Below are positions 50,136 to 59,024 of a stretch of 64,000 nt of DNA, piece by piece (position 1 is the first letter of the stretch; each line of letters starts with the position of its first letter). The notes under the pieces are model-generated. The model was not told where the DNA came from and ran no database searches. It saw only the letters and a program-made list of their open reading frames with translations. Origin of the DNA: JACRIM01 sp964605185 (GTDB taxonomy: Bacteria > Planctomycetota > Phycisphaerae > UBA1845 > UTPLA1); NCBI GenBank assembly GCA_964605185.1, contig CAZSBF010000007.1, forward strand, positions 1 to 64,000, written 5' to 3'. The translations under genes were made by a program, and so were the position numbers.

Positions 50136-51602
50136 TCACAAAGTCCTAAGGGCGGCCGCACTTTCCTTCACCGCCTTGAACATCGCCAGTGCCGCTTCCC
50201 GCGCTTCGTGGTGGTCCACCATGGTCGAAGGATAATCGCGGCCGATGATGCAGCCAGCCTGCTTTTGTTCGGCCGCATCCGTCTTCCACGGGGAGTGGAT
50301 CGCCTCGGACGAGAACCCCGCCAATTCTGGCACGAATCGCCGAATGTACTTCCCCTCCGCGTCGAATTTTCGCGACTGCAGGACGGGGTTCATAATGCGA
50401 AAGTAGGGCTGCGCGTCGGTCCCGATGCTGGCCGACCACTGCCAGCCGCCGAGATTCTGCGAGAGGTCGTAATCAAGGAGTTTTTTAGCGAAATACCGTT
50501 CTCCCCAGCGCCAGTCGATCCGCAAGTCCTTGGTTAGGAAGTTTGCGGTGATCATGCGCAGTCGATTGTGCATGTAGCCGGTGGTGTTCAGTTCGCGCAT
50601 TCCGGCATCGACGATCGGGTAACCGGTGCGTCCTTCGCCCCATGCGGCGAATTGCGCTTCGTCATGCCGCCACGCCAACCCGTCATACGCCGGTTGAAAC
50701 GCCCGCGTCTGCGTATGCGGAAAGTGGTGCAGGATCATGTTGTAGAACTCGCGCCAGATAAGCTCATCAATCCACTTCTCCGCGCCGGGTCCGCCGACGT
50801 CGCCGGCTTCGCGCACGAGTTCGCGAATGCTGATGGTGCCGAAGCGCAGGTGGACCGAGAGCCGCGACGTGCCGTTGATGCCGGGGAGGTCGCGCGTTTC
50901 GCCGTAGTCGCCGATGCGCCGCAAGAATTCGTGGAACATCGCGCGGGCCGCCACACTTCCGCCGGCCACCGACAGGTTCGTCTTCTTGAATCCAATGGCA
51001 TCGAGGGAAACGTCTTTCATGCCCAGGTCACCGGGCGGGGCGGCGAATTGGCCCGGCTGTCCCTCGCAACCGAAGGCGCGAATCGCATCGTCGCTCAGCG
51101 CCGCCCGCCACGCATTCTTGTATTGCGTATAGACGCGAAACGGCAGACCCGATTTGTTCAGGACCTCACTTTTCTCGAAGACGACGTGGTCTTTGAACGT
51201 CTTAAGGGCGCTGCCTTGCGAGGCGAGCGCCGCATGCACGGCGTGGTCGCGAGTGATCCGTCGCGGTTCATAGTCGTGGTTCGCATACACCGTTGTGATG
51301 CCTAGGTTCGCCGCCAGACGCGGAATCTCCTCGGTTGCCTTGCCGTGCAGCACGATCAACCGGCTGCCTCGCTGGCGCAGCAGCCTGTCGATTTCCATTA
51401 GGCACTGAAGAATGAACTCAACGCGGCGATCCGCCTTATCGTCGATCAGATCGAGGATCTCACGGTCGAAGACAAAAACGCAATAGACCCGGCCGCATTC
51501 GCGCAGGGCGTGCGAAAGAGCTGCGTTGTCATCGAGACGCAGATCGCGGCGAAACCACATGAGCCCTGTGGATGTGGAACTTGGGTCGCTTTGTCCCCTC
51601 AC
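50136..51602 (-). CDS. phr: Deoxyribodipyrimidine photo-lyase (class I)
   Basis: 488 residues from GTG 51602; an ATG 14 codons further in is the alternative. The antenna domain starts LMWFRRDLRLDDNAAL. The FAD-binding domain has FRLRF-like LSVHLRFGTISIRELV, GYPIVDAGMRELNTTGYMHN and DYDLSQNLGGWQWSASIGTD. It repairs UV cyclobutane dimers with light. It overlaps the MerR gene at 51599 by 4 nt (GTGA), so the two are coupled. Confidence 0.93.
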   Translation of the reverse strand: MRGQSDPSSTSTGLMWFRRDLRLDDNAALSHALRECGRVYCVFVFDREILDLIDDKADRRVEFILQCLMEIDRLLRQRGSRLIVLHGKATEEIPRLAANLGITTVYANHDYEPRRITRDHAVHAALASQGSALKTFKDHVVFEKSEVLNKSGLPFRVYTQYKNAWRAALSDDAIRAFGCEGQPGQFAAPPGDLGMKDVSLDAIGFKKTNLSVAGGSVAARAMFHEFLRRIGDYGETRDLPGINGTSRLSVHLRFGTISIRELVREAGDVGGPGAEKWIDELIWREFYNMILHHFPHTQTRAFQPAYDGLAWRHDEAQFAAWGEGRTGYPIVDAGMRELNTTGYMHNRLRMITANFLTKDLRIDWRWGERYFAKKLLDYDLSQNLGGWQWSASIGTDAQPYFRIMNPVLQSRKFDAEGKYIRRFVPELAGFSSEAIHSPWKTDAAEQKQAGCIIGRDYPSTMVDHHEAREAALAMFKAVKESAAALRTL

Positions 51603-52552
51603 GCGCGGACACCCTCGCGCCGTGTTGCTCGATAGATCGTCGAACCGAAGTCAACGAGATGGGCCATGGTGTCGCCGAAGGCGGCAAAGCGCATCTGCTT
51701 TCGAAGTTCCGGCGTCAAGGCCCGGCCGCCGACGACGACCGGAATGTCCCTCGCCGACGCGGCCTCGTAGAGCCGAGTAAAGTCCGCAAGAAACTCCGCA
51801 GGGTCGGAATCAAAGGCCGAAACGCTGACCCAGAAGAGCTGCGCCGATTCCTTTGACAGGGCCTCGCAAAGCGTTTCCGTCGGCAACCCCACGCCGAACG
51901 ATGTGGCGCGCCAGCCGATTTCACGCAGAACGATGGACGCCATGGTCGTTGGAAGGGTGTACGGATCGGATGCCAGCGTGGCGCCAAAGGCTCGCGGCGC
52001 ATCTGCGGTAGGTCGCGGCGTGAACTGTTCGAGTCGTTGAAGTGCACGGGCGCAGAGGTCGCCAGCGCGCCGCTCCTGATAGACTTGCACTGCACCATGT
52101 TCCCACGCGCGGCCGATCTCGTGAAATGTTCGTGCCATTATTTTGTCACATATCTCGCAGGCCGAGAACCCGGCGAGGTACAGGTCGAAGACGACCTGCA
52201 GGACCATGTCTTCGTCCCCGGTTGTGAGTGCGTCGAACAGGTGCTGAGCGCCTCGCTCCTGAGTCCAAACCGTCTTTCGGGTGCCGGGGGGCAGACCAAG
52301 TATTTCCGGCCGCACCAACTCGCGACCGGTGTCTTTCAGAAAGCGAAGGACACTGCTGACGTGGAGTCGGCGATGTCCGCCCGCGGTTTTCGTCGAGCTC
52401 AGCTTGCCCTTGTCGCACCAGCGTTTTAGTGACGCTTCGCTGACGCCTATGGCGCGAGCGACCTGCTTGGGGCTAAGCACGATTTGTTGGGAGAGCGCGC
52501 TCTGCACGCTTTCAGTATCGGAAGAACCACTAGGGGATGTATCTAATGTCAT
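51599..52552 (-). CDS. CarH/LitR-like MerR regulator with degenerate cobalamin site
   Basis: 317 residues. The MerR HTH (about 25-75) reads LSPKQVARAIGVSEASLKRW and TAGGHRRL. A helical bundle and a Rossmann cobalamin-binding domain follow. The W-x9-E-H motif of CarH is W150-x9-E160-R161 here, and the E/DxHxxG motif is D196-P-Y-T-L-P, so both cobalamin-ligating His are missing. Coupled upstream of the photolyase gene, so it probably represses it and itself. Light sensing through adenosylcobalamin is therefore doubtful. Confidence 0.85.
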   Translation of the reverse strand: MTLDTSPSGSSDTESVQSALSQQIVLSPKQVARAIGVSEASLKRWCDKGKLSSTKTAGGHRRLHVSSVLRFLKDTGRELVRPEILGLPPGTRKTVWTQERGAQHLFDALTTGDEDMVLQVVFDLYLAGFSACEICDKIMARTFHEIGRAWEHGAVQVYQERRAGDLCARALQRLEQFTPRPTADAPRAFGATLASDPYTLPTTMASIVLREIGWRATSFGVGLPTETLCEALSKESAQLFWVSVSAFDSDPAEFLADFTRLYEAASARDIPVVVGGRALTPELRKQMRFAAFGDTMAHLVDFGSTIYRATRREGVRA

Positions 52553-52571
52553 TGCAGCCCTATTGAACGTT

Positions 52572-52599
52572 TTGCACGAATCTCAGATCATGTTAGGAT
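52572..52599 (+). promoter_or_regulatory. Possible promoter of the lipoprotein hydrolase gene
   Basis: TTGCAC, 16-nt spacer, TAGGAT in the divergent region between the MerR gene (start 52552) and the hydrolase gene (start 52697). It would also be accessible to the MerR protein. Confidence 0.3.
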
Positions 52600-52696
52600 G
52601 GGTGTAGGTATTTGGCAAGAAAAAATCGCGTTCACCATTATGCGACGAATCCACCTTAGAAAGTGTGCTTTCTTCAACCGCCCATCAGGGATTCCC

Positions 52697-54190
52697 ATGA
52701 CAACCTCCTTGATTCTGCTGCTCCTTGGCAACGCACTTCCTGGATGCGGGTGGTCCCCGCCTGCGCCGGTGACTCGCGCGGACCTCGGCGACACACTCAT
52801 GCGATTTGAACGGGCCTACGAGGCGACACCGCCGACCCCGGAGACGCTCGAAGAGGTAAACCTTCGATTTGACCGAGCAACTCAGGCGTTTTTTACATTC
52901 AATTTCTCAGCGGTCATGCGAGGGTTGGATGGAATCCTGCAGGACCCGCTCGCGGGAAAAGCCTTTTCGGATTCGGCCAAGGTGGCCGCTTCACTGAAGG
53001 CCCGAATCTCGCCACGAGTATTGGTCATCGGTTCGACCAATGCAGTTTCGGCACGAGTCACATCGTGTTATGAGCTTTCGTTCGCGGCGTCGGGTTCCGT
53101 GCCGTTGAAGCTACGGCTCATACCAAGCGTCGGAGGTTCAGTGATCGTGGAGGCGCCATTTGATGCACCCATCGGTTCGTCGACGCGGGTGGATGTGAAT
53201 GTGCCGATCGCGCTCGACCCTGCCAAGGTATCGGCCGGCGCTTATTACATCGACATCGCGTCGGCCGATGGCATGACGTTTCATGCCGGGCGCTGGTCTG
53301 CGGTTTTGCGCGACCTAAACGCGGTTCGCGATGAGAATTCCGCGCGGCTCGACGCCATCACGAGCGAGGCTCCGGCGATTCTCCAGGCCGTGGCCGTGTG
53401 CAGGGCGCGAAACGAGTTGCTCGTCGACACGCCGTCCGAGGATCGGCTCGTCGAGTACCTGACCGATCCGGCCGCTCTGGCCGCTCAGTTGGATACCGAG
53501 ATCGCCGCACTCGAGCAGGGCACTGACCCGTATTCAAAACGTCGCGGCGACTATTGGCGAATCTTCAAAACCGATTCGACGGAGATCCCCGCGCGGGTGT
53601 ATGTACCGGCGGCGCTGAATCTGGATCAGCCGGTGCCAATTGTCGTGGCGTTCCATGGGGCAGGCGGCGATGAAAACATGTTTCCCGACGGCTACGGCGC
53701 GGGAAAGATCAAATCGCTTGCCGATCAACATGGCTTTGTCCTGGTCAGCCCACTGACCTATCCGCTTCTGGGCAACCCGATGCTCTTCGACAAAATTCTC
53801 ACGCTGATTGGCTACGATTATCCGATTGACCCGGCGCGCGTTTATGTTGTCGGGCATTCGCTCGGGGCAGTGACGACGGGCCGGATTTGTGTGGAGCGGC
53901 GAGCCCTGGTGACGGCAGCGGTTTGTATGGCGGGGGCAGGCGAACTGGCCACTGCAAAAGAGCTGCCTCCAATGCGGGTATATGGCGCGGAAGTCGATCA
54001 AATTGTAAGGACCGCGCGAGTTCGCGAAGAGGCATCCGCCGCGAAAGACAAAGGGCTTACGGTGGAATACCGTGAGCTGGCTGATTATGGCCACACAATC
54101 CTCGTGAGCGGTGCGCTGCCGGAGGCCATGGATTGGCTGTTCACACAGACCAATGCGAAACGCGGAATGGGCGGACGCACGAAGCGATGA
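52697..54190 (+). CDS. Lipoprotein alpha/beta-hydrolase
   Basis: 497 residues from ATG 52697, chosen because it gives a lipoprotein signal (LLLLGNALPGCGW); a longer frame from 52598 is less likely. Residues about 60-310 are an unrecognised helical and beta region. The C-terminal hydrolase domain has IVVAFHGAGGDENMF, the nucleophile elbow GHSLGA and the His in ADYGHTIL, similar to polyhydroxybutyrate depolymerase or phospholipase/carboxylesterase types. Anchored to a membrane by lipid; substrate unknown. Divergent from the MerR-photolyase pair. Confidence 0.78.
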   Translation: MTTSLILLLLGNALPGCGWSPPAPVTRADLGDTLMRFERAYEATPPTPETLEEVNLRFDRATQAFFTFNFSAVMRGLDGILQDPLAGKAFSDSAKVAASLKARISPRVLVIGSTNAVSARVTSCYELSFAASGSVPLKLRLIPSVGGSVIVEAPFDAPIGSSTRVDVNVPIALDPAKVSAGAYYIDIASADGMTFHAGRWSAVLRDLNAVRDENSARLDAITSEAPAILQAVAVCRARNELLVDTPSEDRLVEYLTDPAALAAQLDTEIAALEQGTDPYSKRRGDYWRIFKTDSTEIPARVYVPAALNLDQPVPIVVAFHGAGGDENMFPDGYGAGKIKSLADQHGFVLVSPLTYPLLGNPMLFDKILTLIGYDYPIDPARVYVVGHSLGAVTTGRICVERRALVTAAVCMAGAGELATAKELPPMRVYGAEVDQIVRTARVREEASAAKDKGLTVEYRELADYGHTILVSGALPEAMDWLFTQTNAKRGMGGRTKR

Positions 54191-54230
54191 TGCGGCGCGG
54201 CGGACAAAGACTCGGTGTCTGAGGCAAGGC

Positions 54231-55370
54231 TCACGAACTGGCTTTTTCGACCGGCGCGGTCGTGGGCTGGCTTGTGGGCGCACTGGTCGGCTGACTGGTG
54301 GGCATCGACGCTTTGGGATCGTCCTCGGGCGGTGAGATGCCGTAGAGGATGATGTCTCCGGCGTTGCGGTCTTCGTCGTCGAATCGAAGCGGGGGCGTGG
54401 GGAGGCCTCGGTACACAACGGTTAGCACGCGATCATTGGGTCGTCGCTGCCTGAACTTAACTTGTGTGCCGCCGTTCTTTTCCACGTGGAAGCACCCGAC
54501 GACCAGCATGACGCGGCGGTCGGGGTGTCGCGCTCGGTGAATGGCCAGGGCTTCGCTCATGGAATCGTCCCACATCGACTGGGCGCGGTACGAACGACGG
54601 AGTTTCTCTTCCTTGCTCAGTTCTTTGGACGCCGGCGCGGTAGTCGTTGGCGCGTCCGCCGGAGCCGTTGTCGCGCCGTCCGCCGCTGGTGCAGTGGTTG
54701 GCTGGCTGGTCGGTTGGCTCGTCGGCATCTCGTGGCCGGACATGGCCTCCTTGAATCGCTCGAAATACTCGCCTTCCAGCATTTCGCTCCGCGCCGGCAG
54801 CATCGCGCGGTCCGCAGGCTGTGTCGTCGCGCAGAATTCGTCAAACGATTTTCCCGAGAGGCGCAGCGCCCGCGTGAGTCGGGTCGGTGCGTTGGCGGCG
54901 ATGACCGGAATGCACATGGCCCGGCAGTATTCGATCAACGGGCGATGGGCGAGGAGATACGGTTTTCGCTGTCGCGCGAGTTTGCGGTAGTCCGCCTCGT
55001 CGACCCGGCCGGCGAGGTAGGCATCCAGCGGGCCTTGCGTGTCGTTTTCGAAGAACTCCATGGCGAGACTGACCGGCCGGCCGCGATCGTGAATGGCCGC
55101 AAGAAGCTGAGCCTCCAGCGCGTTGCAGATCACATCGGAGTGCTGCTCGCCAAAGAGGATGACGTCGGCCTCCTGCGCCTGCATCACGACTGACTTGAAC
55201 GAGATCGGTTTACCGGTGTGGCCGTCGTAGGCGCGAAACTGCCCGAAGAGCGCCGCGTTGCCGCCGGTTTGCATCTGAAGTCGCGACGCACTGTCGCAGG
55301 CGGCGCAAAGGACCATGACGGCGCTCAAGGCGCCTGCAAGGAAAGACTTACGTACGATGTCCATGTGCAT
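54231..55370 (-). CDS. ChaN-like haem-binding lipoprotein
   Basis: 379 residues. Lipobox LCAAC near residue 25. The ChaN domain has VILFGEQHSD and LAMEFFENDTQGPLDAYLAG, then the second half YRAQSMWDDSMSEALAIHRA and VMLVVGCFHVEKNGG. It is split by a low-complexity Thr/Ser/Pro/Ala insert (about 215-250) and ends in a similar tail (PTSQPTSAPTSQPT). ChaN proteins bind haem at the outer membrane. Its ATG overlaps the ilvE stop (TGATG). Confidence 0.85.
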   Translation of the reverse strand: MHMDIVRKSFLAGALSAVMVLCAACDSASRLQMQTGGNAALFGQFRAYDGHTGKPISFKSVVMQAQEADVILFGEQHSDVICNALEAQLLAAIHDRGRPVSLAMEFFENDTQGPLDAYLAGRVDEADYRKLARQRKPYLLAHRPLIEYCRAMCIPVIAANAPTRLTRALRLSGKSFDEFCATTQPADRAMLPARSEMLEGEYFERFKEAMSGHEMPTSQPTSQPTTAPAADGATTAPADAPTTTAPASKELSKEEKLRRSYRAQSMWDDSMSEALAIHRARHPDRRVMLVVGCFHVEKNGGTQVKFRQRRPNDRVLTVVYRGLPTPPLRFDDEDRNAGDIILYGISPPEDDPKASMPTSQPTSAPTSQPTTAPVEKASS

Positions 55371-56266
55371 CAGAGCAGATCTTCGCTGCTGCGGGTATGA
55401 GCCTTGAAGTCCGCCATGAGCTGCTTGGTGATGGGACCGGGCTTGCCATCGCCAACCGGACGCTTGTCGATCTCGTTGACCGGGCAGATTTCGGCACCGG
55501 TGCCGGTGATAAACATCTCGTCGGCGTAATACAAATCCGTCCGTGTGAGCGTCTTTTCATCGACGGGGTATTGCCGCTTCTCTGCGAAGCGAAGCACAAG
55601 TCGCCGTGTCACACCGCCCAGTAGGCCGCTATGGGACGCCGGCGTCTGCAAGCGACCGCGCGTCACGATGAAAAGGTTGTCGCCGGTGCATTCGGCGACA
55701 TAACCCTCGTGGTTGAGCATGACGGCCTCAAGGCACCCGGCGTCGATCGCTTCGATCTTGGCAAGGATGTTGTTGAGATAGTTCAGGCTCTTGATCTGTG
55801 GCGAGAGGGCGGCCGGGTGATTGCGGATCGTCGCGGCCGTAATGATCTTCATGCCCTTTTCGTACATCTCGGCGTCATACATCGCGATCTTGTCGCAGAT
55901 GATGAAAACATCGGGCGCGACGGTGCGGAATGGGTGAATGCCGAGTGAACCGGCCCCGCGTGCGGCGACGAGCCGGATGTAGCCGTCGGTGGTGCCGTTG
56001 GCTTTGATGGTGTCGTTCATGGCGGCGACGATCTGCTCGGCCGTCCACGGGAGTTGCATGCGAATCGCCTTGGCGCTGGCGACAAAGCGGTCCATGTGCG
56101 CCTTGCATTCGAAGATTCGCTTGTTGTAGACCCGAATGCCTTCGAAGACGCCGTCACCGTAGAGCAGTCCGTGGCTGAATACGCCGACCTTGGCCTCGGC
56201 CGTGGGGACCATCTTGCCGTTGAGCCAGATCTTCAGATTCGGATTCGGGTTGTACTCGTCACCCAT
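55370..56266 (-). CDS. ilvE: Branched-chain amino acid aminotransferase
   Basis: 298 residues from ATG 56266 (AGGAGG 9 nt upstream); the longer frame adds 10 unlikely residues. KIWLNGKMV, HGLLYGDGVFEGIRVY, the PLP lysine in IKSLNYLNNILAK, GYVAECTGDNLFIV and ITGTGAEICPV are class IV aminotransferase signatures. It performs the last step of Ile, Leu and Val synthesis. Confidence 0.95.
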   Translation of the reverse strand: MGDEYNPNPNLKIWLNGKMVPTAEAKVGVFSHGLLYGDGVFEGIRVYNKRIFECKAHMDRFVASAKAIRMQLPWTAEQIVAAMNDTIKANGTTDGYIRLVAARGAGSLGIHPFRTVAPDVFIICDKIAMYDAEMYEKGMKIITAATIRNHPAALSPQIKSLNYLNNILAKIEAIDAGCLEAVMLNHEGYVAECTGDNLFIVTRGRLQTPASHSGLLGGVTRRLVLRFAEKRQYPVDEKTLTRTDLYYADEMFITGTGAEICPVNEIDKRPVGDGKPGPITKQLMADFKAHTRSSEDLL

Positions 56267-56372
56267 GATTTCCAACCTCCTGCCTCCGGGTCGCACCGCA
56301 CAATCGGGCCCGTTTTTAGAGCCGTTTGACCGGTAAACCCGTGAGAGGACACGTGGTGTTTATCGCACAAAA

Positions 56373-57152
56373 CTATTGTAACCGACCGTCCACGATCCGC
56401 ACGACCCTGTCGGCCTGTTTGGCCAGTTCGGCATCGTGCGTGACCATAACCAGCGTTTGACCGGCTTTGTTCAAGTCCTTCAGCAAGCCGAAGATATCCT
56501 GCCCGGTGCGACCGTCAAGGTTGCCGGTCGGCTCGTCGGCAAAGAGCACCGCGGGTTCATTCACCAAGGCCCGGGCGATGGCCACGCGCTGGCGTTCTCC
56601 GCCCGAAAGCTCGTTGGGCCGATGGTGCATTCGATCTTTCAGGCCGACGCGGTCGAGCAGTCCCAGAGCCCTGTTCGAACCGGCCGTGCGATTCTCCAGC
56701 CAACCGGCGACGGACCGACCCACCATCTGCGGCAGCACGACATTCTCCAGAACATCAAACTCCGGCAGCAGGTGGTAGAACTGAAACACGAATCCAAATG
56801 CGGCATTCAGTAAATCGTTTCGTCGGCCCTCCATGAGTCGGTCATCGGCCGAGCCGCGAACGGTCTTGGCCTCGCCGCCGCTTGGTCGACTGTCGCGACC
56901 GACCGGGATCTTTCGCACGCCTTCGGCCTCGAAGAGCGGCTTGCCGTCGTAGACCACCTGCCCGCGCTGCGGAACATCCAGCCCCGACAGGACGTGGAGA
57001 AGGGTGCTCTTGCCGCTGCCGCTGGAACCAATGATCCCTACGAACTCGCCACGGGAAATGTTCAGGCTGACACCGCGCAGGACATGCAAATCCGTACGTC
57101 CCAGTTGGTACGTCTTGTGGACATTGTCGCAGGAGAGCAGGGGTTGACTCAT
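56373..57152 (-). CDS. LolD/MacB-type ABC transporter ATP-binding protein with insert
   Basis: 259 residues. Walker A GSSGSGKST, Q-loop FVFQFYHLLPEF, signature LSGGERQRVAIARAL, Walker B VLFADEPTG and H-loop MVTHD. Compared with LolD there is an insert of about 35 residues before the Q-loop (VGRDSRPSGGEAKTVRGSAD). No permease gene is adjacent. It would power extraction of lipoproteins or export of a small molecule. Confidence 0.9.
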   Translation of the reverse strand: MSQPLLSCDNVHKTYQLGRTDLHVLRGVSLNISRGEFVGIIGSSGSGKSTLLHVLSGLDVPQRGQVVYDGKPLFEAEGVRKIPVGRDSRPSGGEAKTVRGSADDRLMEGRRNDLLNAAFGFVFQFYHLLPEFDVLENVVLPQMVGRSVAGWLENRTAGSNRALGLLDRVGLKDRMHHRPNELSGGERQRVAIARALVNEPAVLFADEPTGNLDGRTGQDIFGLLKDLNKAGQTLVMVTHDAELAKQADRVVRIVDGRLQ

Positions 57153-57230
57153 CGGTAGTTCAGTCTAACGCGAATTACGCCGCACGGACTCTGGGAGTTC
57201 GGGGATGTTAACGGAGAAGTGGAACCACGA

Positions 57231-58982
57231 TTATCGGGGGGCTGAAGAATTGGCGAGCTGATCCAGCTCCCGGGCCGCTTCCGCATCCCCGGGGTCGAGG
57301 CGCACGGCCTCCCGGTAGTGTTTGATCGCATCGTCGCGGCGACCGAGGCGGGCGTACAAGCGGGCGAGATTGAAGTGGGCCGTTGCAAAGTCGGGCTTTG
57401 AGGCAATGCCGCGCTGGTAATACATCAAGGCGGCATTCAGGTCGCCCTTCTCGGTCAGGAATAGGCCGGTGTTGACCGCGGCGATGTAGTTGACGGGGTC
57501 GTGGGCGAGGACCTGCTTCAGGCTGGCGATCGCGTCGTCGATTCTCCCGACGGCGTGCAGGGCGACGGCGTAGCTCATGCGCGTATCGATTGCGTCCGGC
57601 TTGAGGGCCAGGGCTTTGTCGAAATGTGGGATGGCATCGGGGGCGCGGCCGACGTTGGTGAAATGCTGGGCGAGATTCTCATGGGCCATTCGCGCCGCGG
57701 ATGGGCTCTTCCCGAGGACATCATTCCAAAGCGTCTCTGAGCTTTTGAAAACGCGGGCGCGTTGAAACGTAAGTGATCCCAGGAGAAGCAACACCACGAC
57801 CGCCGCAGTGCGAACGGCAGGCCTTTTCATCGGCTTGCTTGCGACAGCCGCGATCATGGCAATAGGTCCGAGGCTGGCAAGGTATTGGAAGTGATCCGCA
57901 ACGAAGGAATAACCCATGAAGAAGAACTTCACGAAGCCGAGGATGGGGCCGAGTGTTACCACAAAATAAAGAAGAGCCACAACCGGGCCGCGTCCAATTC
58001 GGCGGTGGAGGATTAGCGCCGTGCCGAGGGCAATGGCAACCAGCGCAGGGAAAAGCCACTGAACCGCATCGGACGCATTGACGGTCCAACGGTGGTAAAT
58101 AAACGCAAGGTCAACCGGCGCGATCAACTTGCCAAGGTAGAAACACACGGCCCGACCGGCGACGAGGATTCGCTCGATCAGGGAAAGCGTCCACTCAGCA
58201 TCGGCAGCGCCGACGTGATGTTTCTCAACGTAGGATGTAACCAATCCTGCGGCGAGCGACGCGGCGAAGAAGGGCGCGACCCGTACCACGTCGGAGACTC
58301 GAATACGGGCCGACTTCCACCAATGAAAGAGCAGTAGCGCGACAGGAAGCGTGACCGTCGACGTCTTGCTGAGAACGGCGGCGACAAACCATAAGAGCGA
58401 TGCGACATATTGCCATTGGGTGCGCAAAGATTGAGCGTTGGTGTCGGTGCGAAGGAACGGCGAATAGGCACGAATTGCAAGCAAATAGAAGATGATCGAA
58501 AGCACGTTCTTCCGTTCCGTGACCCATGCGACCGATTCCACATGCACGGGGTGCAGGGCGAAGATCGCGGCGGCCCAAGCAGCACCGGGAACTTCCAATC
58601 GGACAAGCACCCGCCAGAGCAACACGGCAGCCACCGCGTGCAGAAGAATATTCACGACGTGATAACCCGCCGGATTCAGCCCCCACAGGTGGTGCTCGAT
58701 CCAGAAGCTCGTAAAGACGAGCGGGTAATACTGAATGGTCGCGCCAAGTTCGAACCAGATTCGCCGCAGGGCGTCGGGCGCGAAGAGAACCGCGTTGTTG
58801 GTCAGATACGCGTCGTCATCCCAAATGAATTCGGCACCGAACGCCGGCAGATAGGCGATCAAGGTCACGACGATCAGTGCCATGGCCGTGGGAATGAAGT
58901 TTGCCAATGAGGCAGTCGTCGCAGTGTCGCCGTTGATCGAAGTGCGAGATGAATGCCTGGGTTCCGAGTGCCGGCGGCTCAT
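57231..58982 (-). CDS. TMTC-like membrane GT-C protein with TPR repeats
   Basis: 583 residues. About ten membrane helices with the GT-C acidic loop FIWDDDAYLTNNAVLF and the fingerprint HPVHVESVAWVTERKNVLS, then three to four TPR repeats (NYIAAVNTGLFLTEKGDLNA, ATAHFNLARLYARLGRRDDA). Probably transfers a sugar from a lipid carrier to exported proteins or glycans. The smallest of the four relatives in the window. Last of a three-gene array. Confidence 0.82.
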   Translation of the reverse strand: MSRRHSEPRHSSRTSINGDTATTASLANFIPTAMALIVVTLIAYLPAFGAEFIWDDDAYLTNNAVLFAPDALRRIWFELGATIQYYPLVFTSFWIEHHLWGLNPAGYHVVNILLHAVAAVLLWRVLVRLEVPGAAWAAAIFALHPVHVESVAWVTERKNVLSIIFYLLAIRAYSPFLRTDTNAQSLRTQWQYVASLLWFVAAVLSKTSTVTLPVALLLFHWWKSARIRVSDVVRVAPFFAASLAAGLVTSYVEKHHVGAADAEWTLSLIERILVAGRAVCFYLGKLIAPVDLAFIYHRWTVNASDAVQWLFPALVAIALGTALILHRRIGRGPVVALLYFVVTLGPILGFVKFFFMGYSFVADHFQYLASLGPIAMIAAVASKPMKRPAVRTAAVVVLLLLGSLTFQRARVFKSSETLWNDVLGKSPSAARMAHENLAQHFTNVGRAPDAIPHFDKALALKPDAIDTRMSYAVALHAVGRIDDAIASLKQVLAHDPVNYIAAVNTGLFLTEKGDLNAALMYYQRGIASKPDFATAHFNLARLYARLGRRDDAIKHYREAVRLDPGDAEAARELDQLANSSAPR

Positions 58983-59024
58983 GGCGAGGATCGTACTTGA
59001 GCCGGCACAACCGCTCCATACGCG

